From: Gammaproteobacteria bacterium
GTDB taxonomy: Bacteria > Pseudomonadota > Gammaproteobacteria > Steroidobacterales > Steroidobacteraceae
NCBI GenBank assembly: GCA_030040235.1
Contig: JASHUC010000180.1
Location: 1 to 6,838 of the forward strand
Length of the DNA stretch: 6,838 nucleotides
Direction of reading: 5' to 3'
This document shows positions 1-5,492 of the stretch, one piece after another. The notes beneath the pieces were generated by a model. That model did not search any database, was not told the DNA's origin, and saw only the letters and a list, made by a program, of their open reading frames with translations. Positions within the stretch are counted from its first letter, which is position 1, and each line of letters opens with the position of its first letter. Both the position numbers and the translations under genes were made by a program.

Positions 1-1
1 C

Positions 2-244
2 TCAACCCTTATTGCGCCGCTCGTTGATGTAGTCGATCGCTTGGTGGACGGTCGTGATCTTCTCGGCGTCCTCGTCCGGAATCTCGATCTCGAACTCCTC
101 CTCGAGCGCCATGACCAGTTCGACGGTATCCAGCGAGTCCGCGCCGAGATCATCGACGAAGGACGCGTCGTTGGTCACCTGTTCTTGTTTAACGCCCAGC
201 TGCTCCGCAACGATGGCCTTTACCTGCTGCTCAACCGTGCTCAT
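2..244 (-). CDS. acpP: Acyl carrier protein (ACP)
   Basis: Small acidic cytosolic carrier that holds growing acyl chains as thioesters on a 4'-phosphopantetheine arm during type II fatty acid synthesis. The 80-residue product has the usual AcpP length. It shows the hallmark GADSLD motif, with Ser37 as the phosphopantetheine attachment site, followed by the acidic recognition helix ([20 protein letters not shown]). The start is fixed by an AAAGGA ribosome binding site (complement of 255-260) about 10 bases upstream. The gene lies downstream of fabD and fabG on the same strand, the usual order, but is separated from fabG by 267 bp and probably also has its own promoter. fabF, the usual next gene, would lie beyond the window edge. 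Identification is essentially certain from the motif and context. Confidence 0.98.
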   Translation of the reverse strand: MSTVEQQVKAIVAEQLGVKQEQVTNDASFVDDLGADSLDTVELVMALEEEFEIEIPDEDAEKITTVHQAIDYINERRNKG

Positions 245-308
245 TACGCGACTGTCCTTTAAGAGGGTTGGATCCGCGTGCGCACCGGACAGGCGGCACG
301 GGCGCGGT

Positions 309-338
309 ATTGTAGGGGAACACCCCGGGGGGTGCCAC
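309..338 (-). promoter_or_regulatory. Putative sigma70-type promoter of acpP
   Basis: Read on the minus strand there is a -10 hexamer TACAAT (complement of 309-314; one mismatch to TATAAT). A -35-like GTGGCA (complement of 333-338; four of six matches to TTGACA) lies 18 bp upstream. Transcription would start near 302 and give a leader of nearly 60 bases before the acpP ATG at 244. A separate acpP promoter fits the high ACP level cells need and the wide gap after fabG. Prediction from sequence only. Confidence 0.5.
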
Positions 339-340
339 CC
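321..340. repeat. Overlapping palindromes in the acpP promoter spacer
   Basis: CACCCC-GG-GGGGTG (321-334) is a perfect inverted repeat, and GGGTG-C-CACCC (330-340) is a second one sharing the middle arm. Together they give three alternating half sites across the spacer and -35 region of the putative acpP promoter. This could be an operator for an unknown regulator or simply a GC-rich hairpin. It is not followed by a T run on either strand, so an intrinsic terminator is unlikely. Confidence 0.4.
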
Positions 341-477
341 GAAAAAGGGACGCGAGTAGTTGTTTTGCTTGGTGAATCCACGGCGCGTTCCGGGACGGTA
401 TCGACGCCGCCGGCCCCGCGCGCGAGGCGCCGCGCCGCACGGCCCCGCTGTGGTGACAAACCAACGCGCCCGGCCGG

Positions 478-499
478 CGCCCCGGCGGCGCCCCGGCGG
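478..499. repeat. Two-copy 11-bp GC-rich tandem repeat after fabG
   Basis: CGCCCCGGCGG occurs twice in direct succession (478-488 and 489-499) just past the fabG stop codon. A perfect 10-bp palindrome, TGAGCGCTCA (505-514), overlaps the stop itself. The stretch could form a strong GC hairpin in the fabG transcript, but no T run follows, so it is not a convincing rho-independent terminator. The rest of the 245-511 gap shows no gene that I can support. Confidence 0.45.
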
Positions 500-511
500 C
501 GCGCTGAGCGC

Positions 512-1252
512 TCACGGCATGTACATCCCGCCGTTGACGTGCAGCGTCTCCCCCGTGATGTAGGCGGCTCCGGGAGAGGCGAGAAACAACACCGCTGCGG
601 CAACATCCTCGGCCGTCCCGAGCCGCTCCATGGGGATTTGAGCGGTGAGCTGCGTGCGCTGCTCGGCACTCATGGCGCGTGTCATGTCGGTGTCGATGAA
701 GCCGGGCGCTACGGCGTTCACGGTGATGCCGCGCGCGGCGACCTCCCGCGCGAGAGACTTCGTGAATCCCAGCATCCCGGCCTTCGCCGCCGCATAGTTC
801 GCCTGTCCCGGATTGCCGCTGAGCGCGACGATCGAGGCGATGTTGATGATGCGCCCACGACGCTCCCGCATCATGCGTCGCAGCACCGCCTTTGAAAGCC
901 GGAACACGGCGGTGAGATTGGTCTCGAGCACCTGCTGCCAGTCCTGCACCTTCATGCGCAGCAGCAGCATGTCGCGCGTGATCCCCGCGTTGTTCACCAG
1001 GATCGTCGGCATGTCCCCGGCCTGCTCGAGTTCCCCGATCAGAGCCCCGATCGAGGCCTCGCTCGCCACATCGAGCACCGCACCGCGACCGTTGTATCCA
1101 TGCGACGCAAGCTCACCCTCGAGTGCCGCGGCGCCCGGCGGCGAGGTGGCGGTGCCGATCACCCGGGCACCCGCCCCCGCCAGCTGGAGCGCGATCGCTC
1201 GCCCGATGCCGCGCGATGCGCCCGTGACGAGCGCCACGTTGCCTTCAAGCAT
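512..1252 (-). CDS. fabG: 3-oxoacyl-[acyl-carrier-protein] reductase FabG
   Basis: NADPH-dependent reductase of the short-chain dehydrogenase/reductase family. It converts 3-ketoacyl-ACP to (R)-3-hydroxyacyl-ACP in the first reductive step of each fatty acid elongation cycle. The 246 residues match the family's usual length. The Rossmann cofactor motif TGASRGIG is at residues 10-17 and NNAG at 87-90. The catalytic tetrad is Asn112, Ser140, Tyr153 and Lys157 (YAAAK), each offset by two from the E. coli enzyme. PGFIDTDMT, which closes the active site, and the C-terminal NGGMYMP are also typical. The start codon lies inside the end of fabD (8-base overlap), with a GGGGG stretch 5 bases upstream as a weak ribosome site, suggesting translational coupling. 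SDR proteins are numerous, but placement between fabD and acpP makes the FabG assignment secure. Confidence 0.97.
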   Translation of the reverse strand: MLEGNVALVTGASRGIGRAIALQLAGAGARVIGTATSPPGAAALEGELASHGYNGRGAVLDVASEASIGALIGELEQAGDMPTILVNNAGITRDMLLLRMKVQDWQQVLETNLTAVFRLSKAVLRRMMRERRGRIINIASIVALSGNPGQANYAAAKAGMLGFTKSLAREVAARGITVNAVAPGFIDTDMTRAMSAEQRTQLTAQIPMERLGTAEDVAAAVLFLASPGAAYITGETLHVNGGMYMP

Positions 1253-2201
1253 GACTGCCCCCGGAATGTCCGGCCGCGCCCAGGGCGGCCTCGATCGATG
1301 CCTCGTCCTCGATACTCATGATCTGGAGCTCCGCGCGGGCCACGATGCGGCGATTGAGTCCCGAGAGCACCTTGCCCGGTCCGCACTCGACGAGCGCCTC
1401 GATCCCGCGTGCCGCGATCGCCCGCACGGTGTCGCACCAGCGCACCGGTGAGGCCAGCTGACGCGTAAGCACACCACGAATGCGGGTGGGGTCGGTATGG
1501 CTTTGCGCATCGACCGCGCTGATCCACGGGACGGGCGGCGCCGAGATGGCAACCTCTGCCAGCCGCGCTGCGAATTGCGCGGCGGCCGGGCCCATGAGAC
1601 TGCTGTGCGCCGGGACACTGACCGCAAGCCGGATGGTGCGCCTCGCCCCGAGTGCGCTCGCGGCCTGCATCGCGCGCGCGACGGCCGCGCGCTCGCCGGC
1701 GATCACGACCTGACCCGGGGCGTTGAAGTTGACCGGCTCCACCACGGCGCCCGCCGCGGCCGTGCGGCACGCCTCGAGCACCTGGGCGTCCTCCAGGCCG
1801 ATGATCGCCGCCATGCTGCCGACACCGCTCGGCACGGCCTCCTGCATGATGCGGCCCCGAAAGCGCACCAGCTCCACGGCGGCCCGAAAATCGAGCGCGC
1901 CGGCGCATACGAGCGCCGTGAACTCCCCGAGACTATGGCCCGCTACGGCGATGGGCTCAACGCCTCCCCTGCCCCGCCAGAGCCGCCACAGAGCGACTCC
2001 TGCGGCGAGCATCGCCGGCTGGGTATTCTCGGTCGCATTCAGCCGCTCGGGGGGGCCCGACTGCGTGAGCTCCCACAGATCGTAGCCGAGCACGGAGGAA
2101 GCCTCCGCGAATGTTGCACGCAGCTGCGCGGTTGCCGCGAGCGAGGACAGCATCCCGAGCGATTGCGAGCCCTGACCGGGAAAGACGAAGGCGAAGGACA
2201 T
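1245..2201 (-). CDS. fabD: Malonyl-CoA:ACP transacylase FabD
   Basis: Transfers the malonyl group from malonyl-CoA to ACP, supplying the extender unit for fatty acid synthesis in the cytosol. The 318-residue length is normal for the family. The N-terminus has the characteristic FVFPGQGSQ (oxyanion-hole Gln10). The nucleophile elbow GHSLGE places catalytic Ser90, Arg115 matches the malonate-carboxylate-binding arginine (FRGRIMQEA), and His199 in VPAHS is the catalytic histidine. NFNAPGQVVIAG and the C-terminal ECGPGKVLSGLNRR are also family hallmarks. The ATG is chosen because the protein then begins at the conserved MSFAFVFPGQG; the ribosome site is weak (AGG about 13 bases upstream). The gene overlaps fabG by 8 bases and has a strong -10 element about 60 bases upstream. 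fabH and plsX, often just before fabD, are missing; a rhombosortase gene stands there. Confidence 0.97.
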   Translation of the reverse strand: MSFAFVFPGQGSQSLGMLSSLAATAQLRATFAEASSVLGYDLWELTQSGPPERLNATENTQPAMLAAGVALWRLWRGRGGVEPIAVAGHSLGEFTALVCAGALDFRAAVELVRFRGRIMQEAVPSGVGSMAAIIGLEDAQVLEACRTAAAGAVVEPVNFNAPGQVVIAGERAAVARAMQAASALGARRTIRLAVSVPAHSSLMGPAAAQFAARLAEVAISAPPVPWISAVDAQSHTDPTRIRGVLTRQLASPVRWCDTVRAIAARGIEALVECGPGKVLSGLNRRIVARAELQIMSIEDEASIEAALGAAGHSGGSHA

Positions 2202-2262
2202 CGATGATCTTGAGCCTGAGGGGCCCCCCGAGCCGCCCCGCAGGCGACCTAAATGGCGCGCG

Positions 2263-2289
2263 ATTATACCGGCTCGGCGCGCAGCCCAA
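2263..2289 (-). promoter_or_regulatory. Putative fabD-fabG promoter
   Basis: On the minus strand a perfect -10 hexamer TATAAT (complement of 2263-2268) overlaps the rrtA stop codon. A partial -35, TTGGGC (complement of 2284-2289; TTG matches), lies 15 bp upstream inside the rrtA coding end. Transcription would begin near 2256 and leave a leader of roughly 55 bases containing a GGGGCCCC palindrome (2220-2227). This would let the fatty acid genes be expressed independently of rrtA. The -10 is convincing; the -35 and its short spacing are weak. Confidence 0.6.
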
Positions 2290-2902
2290 GGACCGTCGCC
2301 GCCAGGAGCCCGCCGAGGGCTCCGTAGAGGTGCGCATCGACGACCACCACCGCCCCGGTGAGAAAGGGCAGTGCCCCGACAAATTGCTCGTAGGCGAGCT
2401 TGCCCACCAGGAGTGCCCCGAGCAGCCAGCCGTCGGGCTCGCGGCGCCTCAGGTGCGCGAGCGCGCCCGCCGCGAGCACCCCGTGCAGCGCCCCCGAGGA
2501 ACCGACGTACCAGAGCACAGTCGAATCACCCATCCACAGGCCGAGGTCGATCGCGGCCACGGAGCTCGCCACGATGAGCAGCCAGGCTCGCGGGGAGTAG
2601 TCGCGTGCGAAGAGCATCCAGAGCAGAACGAGTCCGAGCGCGTTGAGAACGGCGTGCTCGACACCGAGATGCGTGATGTGAGCCGTCACCAGGCGCCACC
2701 ACTGACCGCCGGCGAGAGCGTCGCGCTGATAGCGCAGCAGGCGCTGTGTGGCATCGCCCCAGAACCCCGTTCCCACGAGCGCGGCGCAGGCGACACCGAG
2801 CCCAAGGCCATACGCTCCGTCGCAGTTCAGCGACCGCCGGAGCGTGCGTATCGCCAACCCGTCCGCAGGATTGGATTCCTCGGCAGGATTAGAAGGAGTC
2901 AT
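2264..2902 (-). CDS. rrtA: Rhombosortase (rhomboid-family intramembrane serine protease)
   Basis: Predicted inner-membrane serine protease of the rhomboid superfamily, rhombosortase branch, which cleaves proteins bearing a C-terminal GlyGly-CTERM sorting tail. The 212-residue protein has several hydrophobic segments (roughly 30-47, 85-98, 106-123, 133-150, 160-176, 182-206). Family signatures are GGQWWRLVTAHITHL (65-79), His83 and Asn87 in the second membrane segment, the nucleophile motif GSSGALHG with catalytic Ser136, the KLAYEQ segment (168-173), and AHLYGALGG with catalytic His191. Short size and the SGALHG and AHLYGALGG forms point to rhombosortase rather than GlpG-type rhomboids. The ribosome site is weak. 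The gene is divergent from the type II secretion pseudopilin operon, which exports known GlyGly-CTERM substrates such as VesB in Vibrio cholerae, and lies just upstream of fabD. No GlyGly-CTERM substrate gene is in the window. Confidence 0.87.
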   Translation of the reverse strand: MTPSNPAEESNPADGLAIRTLRRSLNCDGAYGLGLGVACAALVGTGFWGDATQRLLRYQRDALAGGQWWRLVTAHITHLGVEHAVLNALGLVLLWMLFARDYSPRAWLLIVASSVAAIDLGLWMGDSTVLWYVGSSGALHGVLAAGALAHLRRREPDGWLLGALLVGKLAYEQFVGALPFLTGAVVVVDAHLYGALGGLLAATVLGLRAEPV

Positions 2903-2903
2903 T

Positions 2904-2912
2904 TGCTATGAT
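2904..2912 (+). promoter_or_regulatory. Putative extended -10 promoter of the gspG-L operon
   Basis: TGCTATGAT is an extended -10 element: TG, one base, then TATGAT (one mismatch to TATAAT). I see no good -35 at the normal distance, which extended -10 promoters can tolerate. Transcription would begin near 2919, leaving about 67 bases of leader before the gspG ATG at 2986. The element covers the upstream in-frame ATG at 2908, which argues against that ATG as the gspG start. Confidence 0.45.
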
Positions 2913-2985
2913 CCGGCGCCACTTGTATGAAGACCGCGAGCGGGCATTGCGCTGCGACGCTCGCACACGGATAGGATCGACGAAC

Positions 2986-3504
2986 ATGCTCCACACTCAA
3001 TCGGCCTGGCCGCATTCGAGTCGCCCGGCCCGCTCGGCCGGATTCACGCTCATCGAGATCATGGTCGTGGTGGTCATCATCGGCCTGCTCGCCGCGATGA
3101 TCGTACCGTCGGTCGTCGGCCACGTGGAGGAGGCCCGTGTCACCCGGGCCCACCAGGACATCCAGGCGCTCGGCACCGCGCTCACCATGTATCGGATCGA
3201 CAACTTCAAGTATCCGACGACCGACCAGGGCCTCAAAGCCCTCATCGAGCGGCCGGCCGACCCGACCATCAAGAACTGGCGCGAAGGCGGCTACATTTCC
3301 CAGGGCTCCATCAAGGATCCCTGGGGCAACGACTACCAGTATGTATATCCCGGCACGCACGGCCGCGAGTACGACCTGTACTCGCTCGGCGCCAACGGCG
3401 AGGAGGGTAGCGAGGACAGCTCGACCGTGATCGGCAACTGGAACCTCGACAGCAATGGCGCAAACGGAAGCAGTGCGACGGGTGGCACGGGCGGCGCCCC
3501 GTAG
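2986..3504 (+). CDS. gspG: Type II secretion system major pseudopilin GspG
   Basis: Major subunit of the periplasmic T2SS pseudopilus, the piston-like fibre that drives folded exoproteins out through the secretin. The prepilin peptidase site is ARSAG|FTLIE: cleavage after Gly19, with the essential Glu at mature position 5 (Glu24), then a hydrophobic N-terminal helix. The family core follows: YRIDNFKYPTTDQGL, DPWGNDYQY (from Asp111), and the C-terminal calcium-loop region around Asp130-Asp144 ending in IGNW. I chose the ATG at 2986 (172 residues) because AGGA lies 9 bases upstream; an in-frame ATG at 2908 would add 26 non-conserved residues and sits on the likely promoter. The leader of 19 residues is longer than usual. 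About 18 Ser/Gly/Asn-rich residues extend past the normal family end (NGANGSSATGGTGGAP). gspG heads the operon; gspC-F are not upstream. Confidence 0.96.
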   Translation: MLHTQSAWPHSSRPARSAGFTLIEIMVVVVIIGLLAAMIVPSVVGHVEEARVTRAHQDIQALGTALTMYRIDNFKYPTTDQGLKALIERPADPTIKNWREGGYISQGSIKDPWGNDYQYVYPGTHGREYDLYSLGANGEEGSEDSSTVIGNWNLDSNGANGSSATGGTGGAP

Positions 3505-4087
3505 AGCTGCAAGCGAGGCTCGAGCGCCGGCCGCCGGGCGTGGCTTCACGCTCATCGAGCTCCTCGTCGTCTGCGTCATCATCGGGATCGTCGTCGCGGG
3601 GGCGGTCCTGTCGATCTCGGTGCTCGGGCAGGATCACGGGCTCGAGACCGAGCGCGATCGGCTGCTCGTGCTCATGAACTACGCCCGTGATCAGGCCTCG
3701 CTCCAGACGCGCGAGCTCGGGCTGTACTGCACGCAGGACGGCTATCGCTTTCTCGCCTTCGATCCCCGCACCAATCTCTGGAAGGACATCACGGACGATG
3801 ATTCGCTGCGCGCGCGGACGCTGCCCGAGGGCCTCAGCATTCATCTGGTGGTGGAATCCCACGACATCGTGCTCGGCGCGGCGTCCAAGGCGGACGACCT
3901 GCAGAAGACCGATCCGCAGGATTACAAGCCGCACATCATGATCTTCTCGAACGGTGATCTCACCTCCTTCGAGCTCACCCTCGAGCGTGCAGGCACCGAC
4001 CACAGCGCCACGCTCGCACCCGATCGCGACGGCCAGATCGTGGTTCATACCTCATCCGAAAGCGCATCCTCGGAAAGCCCCTCGTGA
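3455..4087 (+). CDS. gspH: Type II secretion system pseudopilin GspH
   Basis: Minor pseudopilin thought to link the GspI-J-K tip to the GspG fibre. The N-terminal prepilin motif is GRG|FTLIELLVV, with cleavage after Gly30 and Glu35 at mature position 5, followed by a single hydrophobic helix. The globular part fits the GspH/FimT family (LLVLMNYARDQASLQTRELGLYC, then GYRFLAFDPRTNLW), and IMIFSNGDLTSFELTL matches the typical C-terminal strand region. The reading frame begins 50 bases inside gspG. The ATG at 3455 gives 210 residues with an unusually long 30-residue Arg/Ala leader. A GTG at 3482, with GGAAG 11 bases upstream, would give 201 residues and a 21-residue leader and is a real alternative. 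The protein ends in a Ser/Glu tail (SSESASSESPS). The stop overlaps the gspI start by four bases. FimT is excluded by the flanking gspG and gspI. Confidence 0.92.
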   Translation: MAQTEAVRRVARAAPRRAASEARAPAAGRGFTLIELLVVCVIIGIVVAGAVLSISVLGQDHGLETERDRLLVLMNYARDQASLQTRELGLYCTQDGYRFLAFDPRTNLWKDITDDDSLRARTLPEGLSIHLVVESHDIVLGAASKADDLQKTDPQDYKPHIMIFSNGDLTSFELTLERAGTDHSATLAPDRDGQIVVHTSSESASSESPS

Positions 4088-4617
4088 GCGCCCCTCCGGC
4101 ACACGCCCAACGGGGATTCACCCTCATCGAGGTGCTGGTGGCGCTCGCGGTCGTCGCAATCGGGATGGGCGCGGTGCTCGAGGCCGTCAGCTCCTCGGCC
4201 GATTCGGCGGTGTACCTGCGCGACAAGACCTTCGCCGAGTGGATCGCGCTCAATCAGCTGGCGCAGACGCGACTCAATCCGCAGCCGCCCGCGACCGGCA
4301 CCAGCGACGGTGAGCTCGATTACGCCGGACGGCACTGGCGCTGGCACCAGGAGGTCTCCGACGCCGGCTTTCCCGGTGTCCTGCGCATCGATGTGACCGT
4401 GCAGCAGGCCGACACCCCGCAGGGCGAGAAGGCGCCGTGGATCGGCTCGGTGAGCGGCGCCCTCGGCAGCGCGCTTGCTCCGCCCCGGCTCATGTCGCTC
4501 TACAACGAGTACGTGCCGGCTGCGACGGCCGAAGGATCGAGCTCGAGCAGCTCTGCGGGCGCCTTCGGGGCGCCCACGACGGGCGTAACGCCGTCCCAGA
4601 GCGGAGCTCTGCCATGA
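4084..4617 (+). CDS. gspI: Type II secretion system minor pseudopilin GspI
   Basis: Minor pseudopilin that nucleates the GspI-J-K tip complex of the pseudopilus in the inner membrane and periplasm. The leader is short: cleavage at AQRG|FTLIEVLVALAVVAIG after Gly11, with Glu16 at mature position 5. The fold signature WIALNQLAQTRL and the later HWRWHQEV are typical of GspI. Translation starts with GTG in a GTGA overlap with the gspH stop, with GGA 9 bases upstream. At 177 residues it is longer than the usual 120-130. The core appears to end near residue 130, and the extra tail is rich in Ser, Ala, Gly and Thr, with six consecutive serines at 152-157. That serine codon run shares 18 identical bases with the repeat in gspJ. 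Confidence 0.95.
   Translation: MSAPPAHAQRGFTLIEVLVALAVVAIGMGAVLEAVSSSADSAVYLRDKTFAEWIALNQLAQTRLNPQPPATGTSDGELDYAGRHWRWHQEVSDAGFPGVLRIDVTVQQADTPQGEKAPWIGSVSGALGSALAPPRLMSLYNEYVPAATAEGSSSSSSAGAFGAPTTGVTPSQSGALP
4537..4554 (+). repeat. Serine-codon repeat in gspI tail
   Basis: Six serine codons (TCG AGC TCG AGC AGC TCT) encode residues 152-157 of GspI. The sequence CGAGCTCGAGCAGCTCTG at 4538-4555 occurs again, unchanged and in the same reading phase, at 5059-5076 in gspJ. It contains overlapping palindromes (GAGCTC, CTCGAG). The match may reflect a short duplication or similar codon choice within serine runs. Confidence 0.7.
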
Positions 4618-5492
4618 GAGAGCGCCGGGGCCTTCCCCGCGGCCTGCGGGGCTTCACGCTGATCGAGCTGCTCGTCGCCCTGTTCATCACCGCGATCATC
4701 TTCGCGATGGGGTACGGGGTCATCAATCAGACTCTGAAGGATCGCGATACGCTCGAGGAGCAGCAGCAGAGGCTCACGGCCGTGCAGAACGCCGTGCGCA
4801 TCATGGTCCAGGATTTCACGCAGCTCGTGCCGCGGCCCGTGCGCGACGAGCTCGGGCAGACCTCCTTGCCCTGTCTCATGGGAAACCCCAACGGGGTGAC
4901 GCTCACCGCCGGAACCTCTTCGGGGCTGGGGAACTCCCTTGCTCTGGGTGGGGCGCCGGGATCGAGCGCGACGGGTCTCGGCAACTCCGGCGCGGGAGGC
5001 TCGGGCGGTCCCGGGAACCCCTTCAGCCTCAACTCCTCGAGCAGCTCGAGCGGCTCGGCGAGCTCGAGCAGCTCTGACAGCTCGAGCAGCTCCAGCAGCT
5101 CTAGCGAGAGCTCCGATACCAATGGCATCGATCTGGTCGTCCTGACGCGCACGGGCTGGGCGAACCCCGCGGGCGTACAGCGTCCGGCGCTCGAGCGCGT
5201 CTCGTACCGCCTGGACAACGGAACGTTGCGCCGCGTGCACTGGCCGGAGCTCGACCTGACGCCGGCGACGCAGCCGATCGCTCAGGACCTTCTCGATCAT
5301 GTGAAGTCCGTCACATTTACGTACCTGACGGATGCGCGTCAATGGGTCGATCAGTGGCCTCCCGCAACGAACGTGGTGCTCTCCCCGGTCGAGGCGAATC
5401 CGACGCTGCGCATGCGCCCGATCGCGGTCCAGGTCACCCTGGTGCTCGACGATTGGGGCACGATCGTGCGCATCATCGAGATCCCCACATGA
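4614..5492 (+). CDS. gspJ: Type II secretion system minor pseudopilin GspJ with Ser-rich insert
   Basis: Minor pseudopilin of the GspI-J-K tip complex. The prepilin site is GLRG|FTLIELLVALFITAII, cleaved after Gly13, with Glu18 at mature position 5. Family features follow: a helical region (LEEQQQRLTAVQNAVRIMVQD), QLVPRPVRDELG, TRTGWANPAGVQRPALERV, YRLDNGTLRRVHWPELD, and the C-terminal strands RPIAVQVTLVLDDWGTI. The ATG at 4614 overlaps the gspI stop (ATGA), with GGAG 7 bases upstream. At 292 residues it is much longer than the usual roughly 200. The excess is a Gly/Ser-rich stretch from about residue 95 and a Ser tract at 141-167, placed between two conserved segments and so probably a surface loop. 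The reading frame continues intact through the insert, so this is not a broken gene. Confidence 0.95.
   Translation: MRERRGLPRGLRGFTLIELLVALFITAIIFAMGYGVINQTLKDRDTLEEQQQRLTAVQNAVRIMVQDFTQLVPRPVRDELGQTSLPCLMGNPNGVTLTAGTSSGLGNSLALGGAPGSSATGLGNSGAGGSGGPGNPFSLNSSSSSSGSASSSSSDSSSSSSSSSESSDTNGIDLVVLTRTGWANPAGVQRPALERVSYRLDNGTLRRVHWPELDLTPATQPIAQDLLDHVKSVTFTYLTDARQWVDQWPPATNVVLSPVEANPTLRMRPIAVQVTLVLDDWGTIVRIIEIPT
5034..5114 (+). repeat. Low-complexity AGCTCGAGC-type repeat encoding a polyserine tract in gspJ
   Basis: This imperfect repeat is built from AGC, TCG, TCC and TCT serine codons arranged as AGCTCGAGC units with palindromic cores (GAGCTC, CTCGAG). It encodes residues 141-167 of GspJ, of which 23 of 27 are Ser, interrupted by Gly147, Ala149, Asp155 and Glu165. 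Mixed codons mean it is not a simple trinucleotide run, but the repeated units could still allow slippage in multiples of three. Confidence 0.85.

Noticed and set aside
321..340. Rho-independent terminator for fabG
   Set aside because: The palindrome is GC-rich but no T run follows on the minus strand after the stem; on the minus strand the TTTTT lies before it.
278..895. Plus-strand open frame covering the fabG-acpP gap and part of fabG
   Set aside because: It is Arg/Pro-rich with no family resemblance, and most of it is antisense to the conserved FabG sequence.
1497..2207. Plus-strand open frame (236 codons) opposite fabD
   Set aside because: It is a shadow of fabD; composition is Arg/Ala/His-heavy and no motif is visible.
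2908..2985. Upstream ATG adding 26 residues to GspG
   Set aside because: The ATG falls within a likely -10 element, lacks a ribosome site, and the extra residues would give an implausibly long prepilin leader.
3450..3504. GspG tail (GGTGGAP) as a GlyGly-CTERM sorting signal for the nearby rhombosortase
   Set aside because: A GlyGly-CTERM tail needs a hydrophobic helix and basic residues after the glycines; GspG ends two residues later.
2899..3582. Minus-strand open frame (227 codons) opposite gspG
   Set aside because: It contains Asp/His runs that are simply the complement of the GspG hydrophobic helix codons.
4500..5342. Minus-strand open frame (280 codons) opposite gspJ
   Set aside because: It is Arg/Ala-rich with low-complexity Ala-Arg runs that mirror the serine repeat; the plus strand encodes a well-conserved GspJ.
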